Source of the DNA: Roseimicrobium sp. ORNL1
GTDB taxonomy: Bacteria > Verrucomicrobiota > Verrucomicrobiia > Verrucomicrobiales > Verrucomicrobiaceae
Length of the DNA: 64,000 bases
Assembly (NCBI RefSeq): GCF_011044495.1
Contig: NZ_CP049143.1
Location: forward strand, 62,001-126,000
Direction: 5' to 3'
Under the pieces are notes generated by a model, which made no database searches, was not told the origin of the DNA, and worked only from the letters and a program-made list of their open reading frames with translations. A program made the position numbers and the translations under genes. This document shows, one piece after another, positions 8,142 through 18,900 of the stretch. The stretch's first letter is position 1, and each line of letters starts with the position of its first letter.

Positions 8142-9218
8142 ATGAAAGGCCTCCACTTCGTTCTCCCAGCAGCTCTGCTCTTCGCAGCGACCACAGCTTT
8201 TGCATCACTTCCCAATCCCCTGCCCAAGGCGCCGGAACCTGTGGATGCCATCCTGCGCCTCCAGATTTTCCTGGATGGCAAACTCTTTGGCCCCGGAAAA
8301 CTGGATGGCCGCCCGGGAGAATTCACCACCAAGGCGCTGAACCGCTACCAGCGCGCGCAGGGGCTCGCGGAGACGCCTTTGGAGTCGCACACGCTGGACC
8401 TTTCCGGAGTCTCCCAGCTCTACACCACCTACACCATCAAGGAGGAGGATCTGAAGTTCGTGGGCGATCTTCCCAGCCAGCCCTCTGCACAGAGCAAGAA
8501 GAAATACCTGCCCTACGACTCGCTGCTCGAGTTTCTCACCGAGCGCTTCCACTGCGCCCCTGAGCTGCTGGAGTTCATCAATCTCCCGATGAAGATGAGC
8601 CAGCTCAAACCGGGCGACACGGTGCGCGTGCCCAATGTAGAGCCTTTCCTGCTCGAAGAGCTGACTCCCATTGCGAGCCTGCCCGAGAATCCCGACTTCC
8701 TCTCGCGCGTGATCAAAATCGACACACGGGAGAAGATTCTCGATCTGTATGAGGGAGACAAGATTCTCGCCAGCCTGCCCATCACCCCCGGCAGCGGTTA
8801 TCTCGCCACCCCGCCCGGCACGTGGCGCATCGTCGGCATCACCCAGATGCCCACCTTCCGCTGGGACAAGAGCGTGCTCGACTACGGCGTGCGCAGCAGC
8901 AACTACTACAACCTTCCCATCGGCCCGAACAATCCCGTGGGTGTCATGTGGATTGGCCTGAGCAAGCCTGGCATCGGCGTGCATGGCACCAATCAACCGC
9001 AGACCATTGGTCGCAGTGCCAGCCACGGCTGCATGCGCACGGCGAACTGGGATGTGGTGCGCCTCACCAAGATGATCACCAAGGGCATGACCGTGATCAT
9101 TGAAGGCGAGAAAGCGACTCCACGACCGGTGTACGTGGAGAAGAGAACCCCGCAGCTCCCGCCGCCACCCGAACCGCCGAAGCGCCGCGGATTCTTTGAC
9201 AGGCTGTTCGGGAGGTGA
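8142..9218 (+). CDS. L,D-transpeptidase (YkuD domain) with peptidoglycan-binding and LysM-like regions
   Basis: 358 residues from the ATG at 8142, which begins a signal peptide (MKGLHFVLPAALLFAATTAFA). The frame is open further upstream to 7854, but that part overlaps the divergent OYE gene and is not protein-like. A peptidoglycan_binding_1-like helix bundle lies at about 36-90, a LysM-like segment (LKPGDTVRVPN) at about 125-168, and the YkuD catalytic domain at about 188-322. The active-site signature is H281-G-T...S294-H-G-C297-M-R299; C297 is the nucleophile. The tail (336-358) is Pro/Arg-rich. Known reaction: 3-3 cross-linking of peptidoglycan stem peptides, or attachment of lipoproteins to the wall, in the periplasm. 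Confidence 0.93.
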   Translation: MKGLHFVLPAALLFAATTAFASLPNPLPKAPEPVDAILRLQIFLDGKLFGPGKLDGRPGEFTTKALNRYQRAQGLAETPLESHTLDLSGVSQLYTTYTIKEEDLKFVGDLPSQPSAQSKKKYLPYDSLLEFLTERFHCAPELLEFINLPMKMSQLKPGDTVRVPNVEPFLLEELTPIASLPENPDFLSRVIKIDTREKILDLYEGDKILASLPITPGSGYLATPPGTWRIVGITQMPTFRWDKSVLDYGVRSSNYYNLPIGPNNPVGVMWIGLSKPGIGVHGTNQPQTIGRSASHGCMRTANWDVVRLTKMITKGMTVIIEGEKATPRPVYVEKRTPQLPPPPEPPKRRGFFDRLFGR

Positions 9219-9280
9219 GGGAAGCGTGTGCGATAGCTCGCACCCGTACGCCACCGCCACCGCAGTCGCAGTCGCCGCGG

Positions 9281-11815
9281 CTACCGGTACTCCCAGGAGA
9301 TTTCGTGATCGTATCCCGGCTCCAGTGCGAGGATCTTGAATGCAAGAAGGGTGGAGTCTTTCGCCAGGTACTCCGTGGTGAAGACGCCCTCTTTCGCGGT
9401 CTCAGGATGGTCACGCTGGTAGTAGATGTACCGGTACTTGTTGTACTCACGTCCTTTTGGCATGAGCACCCACTGCAGCAGCTCAGAGGTCTGGGCCTCG
9501 ATGGCAAAGGTCATGCCCGTGGCAGCGTTGGAGCCGTACAAAAACAGTCCCGGAGACTGCACCTCGACCATCAACTCCATCGGCTTTCCACTCGGAACCT
9601 TGCTGAAATCAAACACCGCATCCCATCGGTAGTGGCCCTGCTCGTCGAGTGGCGCCCTCTGCACCTTGGCCTCCAGTGCTTGGGGCGGGAATCTCACTTG
9701 TCCCTCTGCCCCCGTTAGAATCAACCTCTCCCGGAAGAAGTGTTGATCCGTGTTCTCAGGCAGCTTCATCACCAGCAACCGCCGGTAGGTGTAGATTCTG
9801 GAGTCGGCCTTCCCTACCTCGCCAGGCTGCCAGCTCCGGAGGTCGGTGATGCGAGAGTCACTGAGAATTTTGTACCCGTGGAGATCGGGGACGGTAATGT
9901 CCTGTGTCTCCTCCACCTTCACCCCGGTCCACGGCTTTTGCGCTCCTTCGTCGAGAAGGTTTCCCAATCGTGCAAGGTCAGGGCTGCCCTGGGCAAAGGA
10001 CAAGGTGAGGGTGTTGAGCCGCACCATCCGCTTGTAATACTGCAGCGACAGATAAGGCAGCAGCAGGACTATCGGCACCAGGATGGGCACGTAGACAAAG
10101 GTGACCCAATCACGCCGATCAAAAAAGGAGCTCCAGACCCGGCGATTTGCAGACCCCTGCAATTCCCTCGACTCATTCGTGGCCTCTGTCGGCGCCCGAT
10201 CAGGGGTGACCGGATTCGCGTTTTCCCTCGCCTCGTCCGTCACAGGCCTGCGTTCCGGAATGGGCTCCCAAGGTGGAGTGTCCGGGAGGCTTTCGCCGAA
10301 GACGTCAGGCCGCGAACGGCAGATCTTCCTCGCCACGCAGTATCCATGACGCACCAGACTGCTGATCTCCAGAGGGGTGAAATGGTCCAGATCCGTGCGG
10401 ATGTTCGCTGCCTGGCGCTGAATCTCCGGGTGGGGCGCGGTGGGATCCTCCTCCGGCTCGACGACCTCCGTGATACGGGCGAAAACAAAACCACCCGCTC
10501 CACGGAAGGTCTCGTTCTCCAACTGCCACACGCGGTCCATGAGAATGTCACTCGCACGCAGTGCGGTGCGGATGAGACCACCGCTATTGCCTTTCACCAC
10601 CTTGATTTGCCGGCCCACATCACTCACCATCACGCAGTCAAAGCCACTCTGCAGACGCTGGAAACAGGGCTTTCCCGTCGCGCAGCGGAACGCCGTTTCC
10701 AGCAGGTGCCGGTTCAGCCAGACCTGATCTCCCGCATCCAGGCTCTGTCCACCCGTTCGGCTCGACAGCAGCAGCTCGGCTGCCGCAGCATCATCCGGCT
10801 TCAACCCCGCAAACAGCGCCTCATGCTGGAACTGGTAGTGACACATCACCGTGCCCAGCCGTGTGAGGATGGTATCGATGATGCTCCCAGAAGAATCGAA
10901 CAGCTCCGGCTTCTCCAGCACTTCCTCCAGGGCACTCGCGAAACGATTCAAGGGGGAATCCTCTCCAGACTTCCCGGCTTCCTCCAGCAGCAGGGCCAAT
11001 CGCTGCAAAGGCGTGTCTGCATCAGATACACTTGCCTCACGCAGTGCTTCCAGGGCGCCCCTCAAATCCACAAAGTCCTCCCGCACCAATTCCTCATCCG
11101 CGAGCATCTGTCTCTCGATGAAGCGAAAGACGCGCACGCCGAGATTGTCGTACACACCGCCATCGGTGTAGGCCTGCTTGCCAAACTCGCCACCGCTCAC
11201 GCCCACTTCGGATCCGGTCAGCTCCAGCGGTGGGAAGAATCCGGGAAAAGCTGAGGACGCGGTCACCGCCATGGGCACCGTCGCGAGCCCGGTGTGGATC
11301 TTGTCCACGCGGAAGGTGTGACCACCTTGCCGGCGGACCATCGAAAGGCCATCGCGACTGAAGGAGCAGAGACAGCCCTCGCTCAGATTCGTGGTGAGGA
11401 GATGCAGCTTCGGACTCTGCGGAAGTTCGAAGAGGCTTACATCTCCGTAGAGAAATTTTTCATAGTGATGCTCCAGCAAGCCGGTGCGGGTGAGCTTCCG
11501 GTTGGACTTGCCCAGCAGCATGCGGCCCCAGCGCAGTGGAAACGTGAGAGGGAACCTGCGCAGGATGCGGCTCCGCACGTTCAGCCGGACAAACGAAAGG
11601 AACTCGGCTGCCACCTCCTCGAACTCCTCATCCGTGCCGCAGTAGCGCTTCCAGTTCAGCACCAGATGGGCGGAGAAGATGCTCCCACCCGACACCGAGG
11701 CAATGTGGGTGACCCGCGACAACAACCCCGCGTCTCGAAGGAACCGAACCAGTCCCAGATGATAAAGGCTGGCGCGGAACCCACCTCCAGACAACGCGAG
11801 ACCAATCCTCTTCAT
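9281..11815 (-). CDS. Patatin-like phospholipase with a transmembrane anchor and an extra C-terminal domain
   Basis: 844 residues from the ATG at 11815, which puts the oxyanion motif SGGGFRAS (9-16) where patatins have it. The frame extends upstream to 12046 but that sequence is not protein-like; an ATG at 11839 is an alternative. The Ser-Asp dyad of patatins is visible: SVSGGS with S42 as nucleophile (first Gly of GxSxG replaced by Ser) and DGGVYDN with D218. A variable region of about 250 residues follows, then a Pro/Glu-rich linker, one membrane segment (about 571-593, VYVPILVPIVLLLPYLSL) and about 250 residues of a beta-rich domain. The topology suggests a cytoplasmic lipase tethered to the inner membrane with a periplasmic domain. 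Its substrate is unknown. Confidence 0.85.
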   Translation of the reverse strand: MKRIGLALSGGGFRASLYHLGLVRFLRDAGLLSRVTHIASVSGGSIFSAHLVLNWKRYCGTDEEFEEVAAEFLSFVRLNVRSRILRRFPLTFPLRWGRMLLGKSNRKLTRTGLLEHHYEKFLYGDVSLFELPQSPKLHLLTTNLSEGCLCSFSRDGLSMVRRQGGHTFRVDKIHTGLATVPMAVTASSAFPGFFPPLELTGSEVGVSGGEFGKQAYTDGGVYDNLGVRVFRFIERQMLADEELVREDFVDLRGALEALREASVSDADTPLQRLALLLEEAGKSGEDSPLNRFASALEEVLEKPELFDSSGSIIDTILTRLGTVMCHYQFQHEALFAGLKPDDAAAAELLLSSRTGGQSLDAGDQVWLNRHLLETAFRCATGKPCFQRLQSGFDCVMVSDVGRQIKVVKGNSGGLIRTALRASDILMDRVWQLENETFRGAGGFVFARITEVVEPEEDPTAPHPEIQRQAANIRTDLDHFTPLEISSLVRHGYCVARKICRSRPDVFGESLPDTPPWEPIPERRPVTDEARENANPVTPDRAPTEATNESRELQGSANRRVWSSFFDRRDWVTFVYVPILVPIVLLLPYLSLQYYKRMVRLNTLTLSFAQGSPDLARLGNLLDEGAQKPWTGVKVEETQDITVPDLHGYKILSDSRITDLRSWQPGEVGKADSRIYTYRRLLVMKLPENTDQHFFRERLILTGAEGQVRFPPQALEAKVQRAPLDEQGHYRWDAVFDFSKVPSGKPMELMVEVQSPGLFLYGSNAATGMTFAIEAQTSELLQWVLMPKGREYNKYRYIYYQRDHPETAKEGVFTTEYLAKDSTLLAFKILALEPGYDHEISWEYR

Positions 11816-12074
11816 GATGATGGCATGCCTGAACGGCATCTGGCGACACCGCACCACGAGTCCGCCGCAACGAGGCGTCCCCAGGGGCTTGTGGAAGTGT
11901 GGTAGTCCGGTTTGATAAGATAAGGCGCCAGTGTCCCCCATACCGTGCCTCCCGCGCCATGGGACGAAGGTCCCACCACAGACTTTGGCAGGCTTGCGCC
12001 AGGTTCGTTGGTTCCGCGAATCGCGAACGGTTGATGCAGACGCCAATGCAACGTGCTAATCGTGGCACCGTCCC

Positions 12075-13616
12075 ATGATTGCGAGAACCTTTTCAGCAAC
12101 CCTGCTCGGCGTGAATGCCGTGGAGGTAGAGATCGAGTGTCATCACGCCGAGGGGAACAACTTCCGCATCACCGTGGTGGGACTGCCAGATACTGCGGTG
12201 AAGGAGGCGCGGGACCGGGTCATTGCCGCGGTGACCAGCAGCGGATTCTACATGCCCTTCAGCGGGTATGTCACCTTCAACCTGGCGCCGGCGGATCTGC
12301 CGAAGCAGGGCCCCGCATTCGACCTGCCTCTCGCACTGACGGCGATTGCCGGGCGCGAAGGCATCGCGGCAGAGCGCCTGCTGGAATGTTGCATTGTGGG
12401 TGAGCTGGCCCTCAATGGCGAGCTGCGTCCGGTGCGTGGTGTGCTTGCCATTGCGCAATCGGCTCGCGACAAGGGACGCAAGCAGTTGATTCTGCCCAAG
12501 CGCGTGGCCGTCGAGGCCAGCGTGGTCCAGGGAATTGAGATCATTGGCGTGAATGATCTGCGCGAGGCAGTGCAATATCTGAAAGGTGAAAAAGCCATCG
12601 AACCTGAGCCCTGCCGTGCCGCCGAGTACTTCCAAGCGCATGCCATCTACGGCATCGACTTCAACGAGGTGAAGGGCCAGCAGGATGCGAAGCGCGCCAT
12701 CGAAGTCGCGGTGGCAGGCGGGCACAATCTCCTGATGGTCGGCCCGCCCGGCACCGGCAAGTCCATGCTGGCCAAGCGCATTCCCACCATCATGCCCGGC
12801 ATGAGTGAGGAGGAGGCGATCGACACCACGAAGATTCACAGCGCCAGCGGCCTGCTGAGCGACAATTGCGCCTTCATCGCCACCCGCCCCTTCCGTCCCC
12901 CGCACCATACCATCAGCGATGCGGGCCTGCTCGGCGGCGGCACCAATCCCGGCCCCGGTGAAGTGAGCCTCAGCCATCATGGTGTATTATTTCTGGATGA
13001 GCTGCCCGAGTTCCGCCGCTCCACGCTGGAGGTGATGCGCCAGCCGCTGGAGGATGGGAAAGTCACCATCAGCCGCGCCGTCGGCACGGTCACCTTCCCC
13101 GCACAATTCATGCTGGTCGCCGCCATGAATCCCTGCCCCTGCGGCTACTACGGTGACCTGAAACGCGAGTGCCGTTGTGGTCCTGCGCTCATCCAAAAAT
13201 ACCGCCAGCGCATCAGCGGCCCGCTTTTGGACCGTATCGACTTGCACGTGGACGTCCCGGCGGTGGACTTCAAAACGCTCTCCTCCCAGGAGCATGCCGA
13301 GACTTCAGAAGACATCCGTGCCCGCGTGGAAAAGGCCCGCGCCATCCAGCGGGAACGTTTCAAACCGGAGCGCGGCATGCATACCAATGCGAGCATGACC
13401 CCGCGCCTGATCCGCAAGCACTGCGAACTCAATGCCGAGGCTTCCGGTTACCTGGAGCACGCCATGAACGGGAGCAACTTCAGCGCCCGCGCCCATGACC
13501 GCATCCTGAAAGTGGCACGGACGCTCGCGGACCTGCATGGTTCAGAAAAAGTCGAAGGAGACCACCTGCTGGAAGCCATCAACTACCGCACGCTCGACCG
13601 CGCGTTGTGGAGTTGA
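12075..13616 (+). CDS. comM: YifB/ComM family Mg-chelatase-like AAA+ ATPase
   Basis: 513 residues, normal for the family. An N-terminal Lon-protease-like ribosomal S5 fold (about 1-170) is followed by the AAA+ module with Walker A GPPGTGKS at 223-230 and Walker B VLFLDE at 304-309. A cysteine-containing loop ([15 protein letters not shown]) sits before sensor 1 and a C-terminal helical Mg_chelatase_C domain closes the protein. ComM is a hexameric helicase that promotes branch migration when heteroduplex DNA is formed during natural transformation; the link to transformation here is by homology only. The gene diverges from the patatin gene (259 bp apart) and is followed 10 bp later by a 58-bp dispersed repeat. 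Confidence 0.95.
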   Translation: MIARTFSATLLGVNAVEVEIECHHAEGNNFRITVVGLPDTAVKEARDRVIAAVTSSGFYMPFSGYVTFNLAPADLPKQGPAFDLPLALTAIAGREGIAAERLLECCIVGELALNGELRPVRGVLAIAQSARDKGRKQLILPKRVAVEASVVQGIEIIGVNDLREAVQYLKGEKAIEPEPCRAAEYFQAHAIYGIDFNEVKGQQDAKRAIEVAVAGGHNLLMVGPPGTGKSMLAKRIPTIMPGMSEEEAIDTTKIHSASGLLSDNCAFIATRPFRPPHHTISDAGLLGGGTNPGPGEVSLSHHGVLFLDELPEFRRSTLEVMRQPLEDGKVTISRAVGTVTFPAQFMLVAAMNPCPCGYYGDLKRECRCGPALIQKYRQRISGPLLDRIDLHVDVPAVDFKTLSSQEHAETSEDIRARVEKARAIQRERFKPERGMHTNASMTPRLIRKHCELNAEASGYLEHAMNGSNFSARAHDRILKVARTLADLHGSEKVEGDHLLEAINYRTLDRALWS

Positions 13617-13626
13617 AACCGATCGG

Positions 13627-13684
13627 GGAAGCGGCGGAGGGATGCTCAGCAAGAGCAGTGTTCAGAAGCAACTCGCTCCACGCC
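13627..13684. repeat. 58-bp direct repeat, copy 1 (flanks ankyrin gene)
   Basis: Matches 15922-15979 in direct orientation at 53 of 58 positions. The first 27 bases are identical in both copies. This copy lies just after the comM stop codon and 49 bp before the stop of the convergent ankyrin-repeat gene. It is non-coding as far as I can see. Confidence 0.85.
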
Positions 13685-13733
13685 ACCCCAGCACCTTCCG
13701 CCCGCCCCTCTCAATCGGTCTGACCTGAAGGGA

Positions 13734-15839
13734 TCACCGCTTGATTACCACCTTCGCCGCCTTCTCCACCGCAGCGATCGTCCGTTCAAAGGGGGTGGAG
13801 CATCCTTGCTGCGTGCAGGCGTCCTGCATCAGGTCACTGAGGTGCTTGGCTTCGCCCGCAGCATTGCCCGCAGGTGGATTCGGATTGGCGCCTGCAGCCA
13901 CGAGCATCTCGATGACATTCGCGTTGCCGCCCGGATTCCGCGTGAAGACGGCGGTGGTCACTAAAGCCAGCTGCATCCCGTCTTCCCCCTCTGAAGGCTC
14001 TGTTCCTGGCAGATGGTCCGAGGCGGCGAATGCTCCTGCCTCCAGCAACAGCTTCACGCATCTCTCGAAGTCCGGCGCGGGTCGCTGGTCGTCGTAGGGA
14101 TGCGAATTCAACACCGCACTCCACAGCGGTTGCTTCAGGTCGCTTGTGTCATCCCGTTTGCCACGATGAGCGAGGAGTTCGGCGAGCGCCTCGTGCTGCC
14201 CCTCGGAGGCGGCCGCATCGAAGGCATTCTCCTCGGGGCTCGGCGCGAGTGGCACGCCTTTCCTGAGGGCCACGCGTAAGGCATCCAGCTCACCCAGGCG
14301 GGCCGCTGCCGGCAATGCGGCCTTCCAGAACTCCGGCTTCTCGGCAAAGGAGGGTGCCGCCTGCAAAAGCTCGCGCACCTTCGCACCGTCTTTCATCGCG
14401 AGGTGGAACGCGAGGTCGGAGACGCCCTTCGCGCCTGCTTCCCGCAGAATCTTCGCCACGTCTGCGTGGCGGTTCATGATGGCGTTCTGGAGCAGACCTC
14501 CCGACCACTCGCATGCGTTGGGGTCAGCCCCGTGCTTGAGCAGGACTTTCGCCACCTTGGGCGAGCCGTGGATCGTGCAGACCTGCAGCGGAAAGATCTG
14601 GAAGTCGGGCGACGCGCCCCATTGCCCCTTCTCGTTGGCTTTCGCGCCATGCTTCAGCAGTACTTCCGCCGCCTCGGCCTGATCAATGTGCGCCGCTGCG
14701 ATCAGCGCTCTCTGGGCCGCGGCGGGATCCATCTTGCCGCGCGCTTCGATCACCGCCTCCATCACACCAACGGAAGCATGCTGGTAGACCATGTCGTTGA
14801 AGAGCGCGTCTCCACCCTCTACCTTCGCGCCTGCAGCGATCAGCTTGCGGGCGATCTCCGCGTTCGGCGCGCCAGAGAGCGGTGCCCGGCCAAACTCGTC
14901 CACACAGTTGGGATCCACGCCGGCGGCGAGCAGCAGTTCGACCGTGCGCGCGTCTCCCGCGTCAAAGAGGAGGTTCTGTTTGTGGTCGCCGATCATCTTC
15001 GGATCGAGCCCTTGCTTCAGCATCCACTCGACCATGTCCGCCCCACCGTAGCGGGCGATATAGGTGAGAATGCTCACATCACGCCCGAAGAGCCTGGCAT
15101 GCACGTTCGCTCCACTCGCCTTCAGCAGTTCTGCGATGGCTACGGACTTGGTGAGGCAGAGCGGTGTGTAGTCCCAGCCGGGATGCTTCGGCTGATCCAC
15201 GGCCGCCCCACGATCAAGCAGCAGCCGCACCGCTTCGATCTGGCTCTTGACCGCAGCTTGGGTCAGCGGCGTGTGCCGGCTTGTGGCCACGCAGTTCACG
15301 TTCACACCCGCATCGAGCAGCCGCCGCATGGTCGCCACATCGCCCTTGCCTGCGGCCGCAACGAGTTCGTCCTGATTGGCCCGTTGCCGCCGCGTCTCGG
15401 TGGCCCGCCGCATGACCCACTCCGCCATCTCCGCGTCACCGGCATCGCGCCGGCCTTCCAGGCGGGCGGGATCGAGCCAGCTTGCGAGCATGGCATCGAT
15501 CATCTCCTTGCGTCCGCCTCGAACCGCCTCCGTGAGCAACGCGTCGTCCGGCTGCCAGTCCTTGCCCACGAGTGTCTTGCGCAGTTCACCCAGCAGCACC
15601 GTGAAGGCCGGCAGTTCGCCGTCGCGCACCAGTCCGTCGAGTAGTCCCTTGGCACTGGTGTCATCGAACGAGCGCTTTTCCAATGACTTCGTGATGAGCC
15701 GGGAGACCTCCGCGGCATCACCCGCGCGTGCCGCTGCGAGGAGGGAGGCCTCGAGCTTCGTGGGTTCCGGAGTCGCAGCCGCTCCGGCAGCCACGGAAAA
15801 AAGCAGAAGGACGGCGGAAAGGAGAGTGCGTGTCTTCAT
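13734..15839 (-). CDS. Exported ankyrin-repeat protein
   Basis: 701 residues from the ATG at 15839, which starts a signal peptide (MKTRTLLSAVLLLFSVAAGAAA); the open frame continues upstream to 15947 without protein-like content. Ankyrin repeats fill most of the chain, with recognisable units such as RHTPLTQAAVKSQIEAVRLL, GANVHARLFGRDVSILTYIA, AGVDPNCVDEFGRAPLSGA and HGADPNACEWSGGLLQNAI. The repeat helices are interspersed with Ala/Glu-rich segments. Ankyrin domains mediate protein-protein contacts; with a signal peptide it probably acts in the periplasm or outside the cell. No catalytic motif was found. The gene is bracketed by two 58-bp direct repeats, which raises the possibility that it was inserted or duplicated as a unit. 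Confidence 0.88.
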   Translation of the reverse strand: MKTRTLLSAVLLLFSVAAGAAATPEPTKLEASLLAAARAGDAAEVSRLITKSLEKRSFDDTSAKGLLDGLVRDGELPAFTVLLGELRKTLVGKDWQPDDALLTEAVRGGRKEMIDAMLASWLDPARLEGRRDAGDAEMAEWVMRRATETRRQRANQDELVAAAGKGDVATMRRLLDAGVNVNCVATSRHTPLTQAAVKSQIEAVRLLLDRGAAVDQPKHPGWDYTPLCLTKSVAIAELLKASGANVHARLFGRDVSILTYIARYGGADMVEWMLKQGLDPKMIGDHKQNLLFDAGDARTVELLLAAGVDPNCVDEFGRAPLSGAPNAEIARKLIAAGAKVEGGDALFNDMVYQHASVGVMEAVIEARGKMDPAAAQRALIAAAHIDQAEAAEVLLKHGAKANEKGQWGASPDFQIFPLQVCTIHGSPKVAKVLLKHGADPNACEWSGGLLQNAIMNRHADVAKILREAGAKGVSDLAFHLAMKDGAKVRELLQAAPSFAEKPEFWKAALPAAARLGELDALRVALRKGVPLAPSPEENAFDAAASEGQHEALAELLAHRGKRDDTSDLKQPLWSAVLNSHPYDDQRPAPDFERCVKLLLEAGAFAASDHLPGTEPSEGEDGMQLALVTTAVFTRNPGGNANVIEMLVAAGANPNPPAGNAAGEAKHLSDLMQDACTQQGCSTPFERTIAAVEKAAKVVIKR

Positions 15840-15921
15840 GGCGATCACGCGGAGGATACTCGATCCCAAAAGCGATGGCATAGTAAAAAAACGTCCCAGC
15901 ATTTCGCACAGGAGGGCCTCC

Positions 15922-15979
15922 GGAAGCGGCGGAGGGATGCTCAGCAAGTGCAGTGTTCAGAAGCTATACGCTCCATGCC
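15922..15979. repeat. 58-bp direct repeat, copy 2 (flanks ankyrin gene)
   Basis: Second copy of the repeat at 13627-13684 (53 of 58 identical, same orientation). It lies upstream of the ankyrin start at 15839 and only 3 bp beyond the stop codon of the autotransporter (15983), so it also sits in that gene's 3' untranslated region. Confidence 0.85.
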
Positions 15980-15982
15980 GGC

Positions 15983-18900
15983 CTAAAACATCCAGTTCAC
16001 ACTGACGGACACCGTGTGCTGCGCATCATCGTTGCGCCCGAAGTTCGCGTGGTAATACACACTGGTCGTCAGGATCTCTCCCATTAAAAAGTTCAGGCCT
16101 ACTCCGACATACATCGCATCCTTCCCCGGCTCCTCCGTCACATAGCTGAAATCAGGTCCGCTGCCGCCGTTGAGCGCCGCGTTCATGCGCTCCCCTCCCT
16201 GAAGGAACTCATGCTCCCAGAACGCCCGCAACTCCGGGATCACTGTCAGTCGCTCACTTACCTTCAGCGTATACGCAATCCTTCCCCCCAGATACGTGCG
16301 CAGACTTTCCTCCTCCGCATCCCTCACCCGCAGATCCAATGTGTCCGCTCCGCTTTCCGTGAACTCGTCGACTTGCAGCTTCGTGTACTGCGCGCTCAAC
16401 GACGGCCCGAACGTGAAGTTCCCCGCGTGAAAGTCATACCCTGTCCCCAGCAACGTGAAAAACTCCGTCCCATCCGGATCACTTCGCGCCGTGCGATCGA
16501 GCGTCGCCCACTCGATCGCCCGCTTTACACTGTAATCGGTCGTGCCACCACCCACCGCTCCGCTCGCATAGAACCCCTCGTAGTCAAAGGTCGCATACCC
16601 GCCAAAGCGCACACTCTCCAGATCCGTGTCCCCTCCATGGTCATAGTCGCCCCATCCTTCCTGGTAGCTTGCAAAGAGCCCCAGCGACACATGTTCGCCC
16701 ACCGCAAAGTCCGCTCCCACCATGAAGGTCCCGCTCTCGAAATCCTCTCCCGGGTTCAGACTCAGCCCACCTTCGGAAAACAGCCCGCTTCCCTGCATCC
16801 ACGCATTCCACTGCGGTGCTTGGGTAATCGCCACCTGGGGCTGCACTGGCGCCACGTTCTTCGTGCCCTTGGCGCTGACGGGGGCAGCAGGTGCGGCAGG
16901 CGCCGATGCCGGCGGTTTCATGCCCAGTCTTCTTGAACTGAGCTGCTGGAACAGCATCTGCCCCTGGCTCTGGCTCAACTCAATCCCGGTGCTCAGTGCC
17001 GCTTCGTAATACCCCGGCATGATCGCTTCAAAAGCCGCCGGGTACTGCTCCGCCGTGAGCAAGTCCAATGCGAGCGTCAGCGCCCCGATGTCCCCGTCCT
17101 CAATGCCGATCCAGCGATCCAGCGCGTGTGCCACACGGGTTTGATTGGGAGTCTCCGCCACCAGCGTGTAGCTCGTCGGAGCCACCAGCAGGATGCCGAT
17201 GTGTCCGGCATTGATAAACCGTCCGCGGAAGAGGTCATCTTCCGGCATGAGGATCTCATCAAAGGTGCCCACGATCCTCCCCGCCTGCAGGAAGGGCACC
17301 TGCTGGCCGTAGCTCAGGGTGCTCCCGCGGTAGTTGCGAATGTCCAGCGTGCCGTCGACCCTCGCCGTGCCACTGACCACCAGCCGGTCGAAGACCTTCT
17401 CGCTCGCAATCTCAATCTGCAGGGTGCTGGACTTCCTCTGGGTGTAGTTGCCGATGATCGTCAGCGTGCCGGGAGAGTTTCCGGGCGCCACCGTGCCGGA
17501 ATTAAACACATCACCGAGGATGACGCCGCTGCCGCCGAGAAGGCCGCCGCGGAAGACATTGACGCGGCCGGCCTCGAAAGTGCCGTTCACGAACAGAGCG
17601 CCCTGATGGATGTTCGCGCTGCCGCCGATCTGAAGCACGGTGTTGGTTACAAGCGTGCCGCCGCCGTTCTTGTGGAAGTCGCCTGGCACGAGGATCTGGC
17701 CGCCGTTGATAGAAGCGCGACCACCGTTCACCGTGAAGTTGCCATCGGTCACCGTCAGGGTGTTGAACACCTTCAAGGAACTGCCGGAATTGAAGATGAG
17801 AGATTTGACGGTATTGCTGCGGAAGAGCGACGCGGTCCGGACCCGGCCATTCAGAAGGAAGTCGGCGTTGAGCGGGGTAGCGGTGGGGAAGTCGTTTTCG
17901 ATCAACGGCCCGCTGATCACTCCGCCCTCGAAGTATGCATAGTACAGTTGCGTTTGATCCTGATTCAATAGAAACCGACCCTCGGCACCGATAGCGCTCA
18001 ATAGATTCAGATCCCATGGATGGCTCGCGTCCAGACCATCGATAAGCGGGTGGATCTGGAATTGTTGGGTACCAAGATTATTGAAAGTGAACAGGGTCGG
18101 CGCCGTGAGCGAGGCCAGACCATCCGTGACGGTGATATGATCGGAAACACCACCGTCAGCGAGATCCATGAGCACACCTCCGCCCGTAAGGGACAGGCTT
18201 GCCACCGTCACTGCCTGTACCGTGCCCACATTCCCTGGACTGAATTTCCCCCCGGCTAGATGCAATCCGGTGTTGGCAATGGAACCGATGACGTTGAGGG
18301 TGCCTGCATTGACATACGTGGCTCCAGTGTAGGTGTTCACTCCCGCGAGTGTCGTCTGACCACTGCCGATATAGTGAACCTGGGTGCTGCCCGTAATGAG
18401 TACCGGTGCCCCAGTCGAGGTGCCATCCTTGGTGAAATAGTAGTCCGCCTCGGTGTGATTGAAGTTCAACACAGCTGCGTCAAGGACAACCCCCTGGACT
18501 TCTGCGGCGTTGAGCACGCCTGCACTGGCACCCTTGCCGATGTTCAACACACCGCTGGAGCCTGCGGAAGACCCCAGATAAAGAACCCCCGCACCTGCAT
18601 TCACATTCACCTTGCCACCGTTCTCAACGTTCAGTGTCCCGGTGCCCCAGGCGCCCACAGTAAGATCACCGCCATCCGACCATGTGGAACCAACTCCCGT
18701 CACGGTGACAGTCCCCACAGAACCAGTCTGGAAACCAATGATGCCATTCAAAGACAAAACACTGCCGCCATTCCGGATGTTCAACACCCCGTTGTCTCCC
18801 GATACGCTCCCAACGTAGACCCCGGAGTCCGGATGACTGATCGAGCCTCCATCAATGGTAAGAGTACCAAAACGCACCGTGGTGCCGCCGGCATAAGTAT

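Noticed and set aside
9228-9243. Hairpin GTGCGA/TCGCAC between the convergent L,D-transpeptidase and patatin genes
   Set aside because: A 6-bp stem with no T-run; it could help termination but cannot be supported.
9740-11254. 504-codon open frame antisense to the patatin gene
   Set aside because: Arg/Gln/His-rich translation without domain; shadow of the patatin gene.
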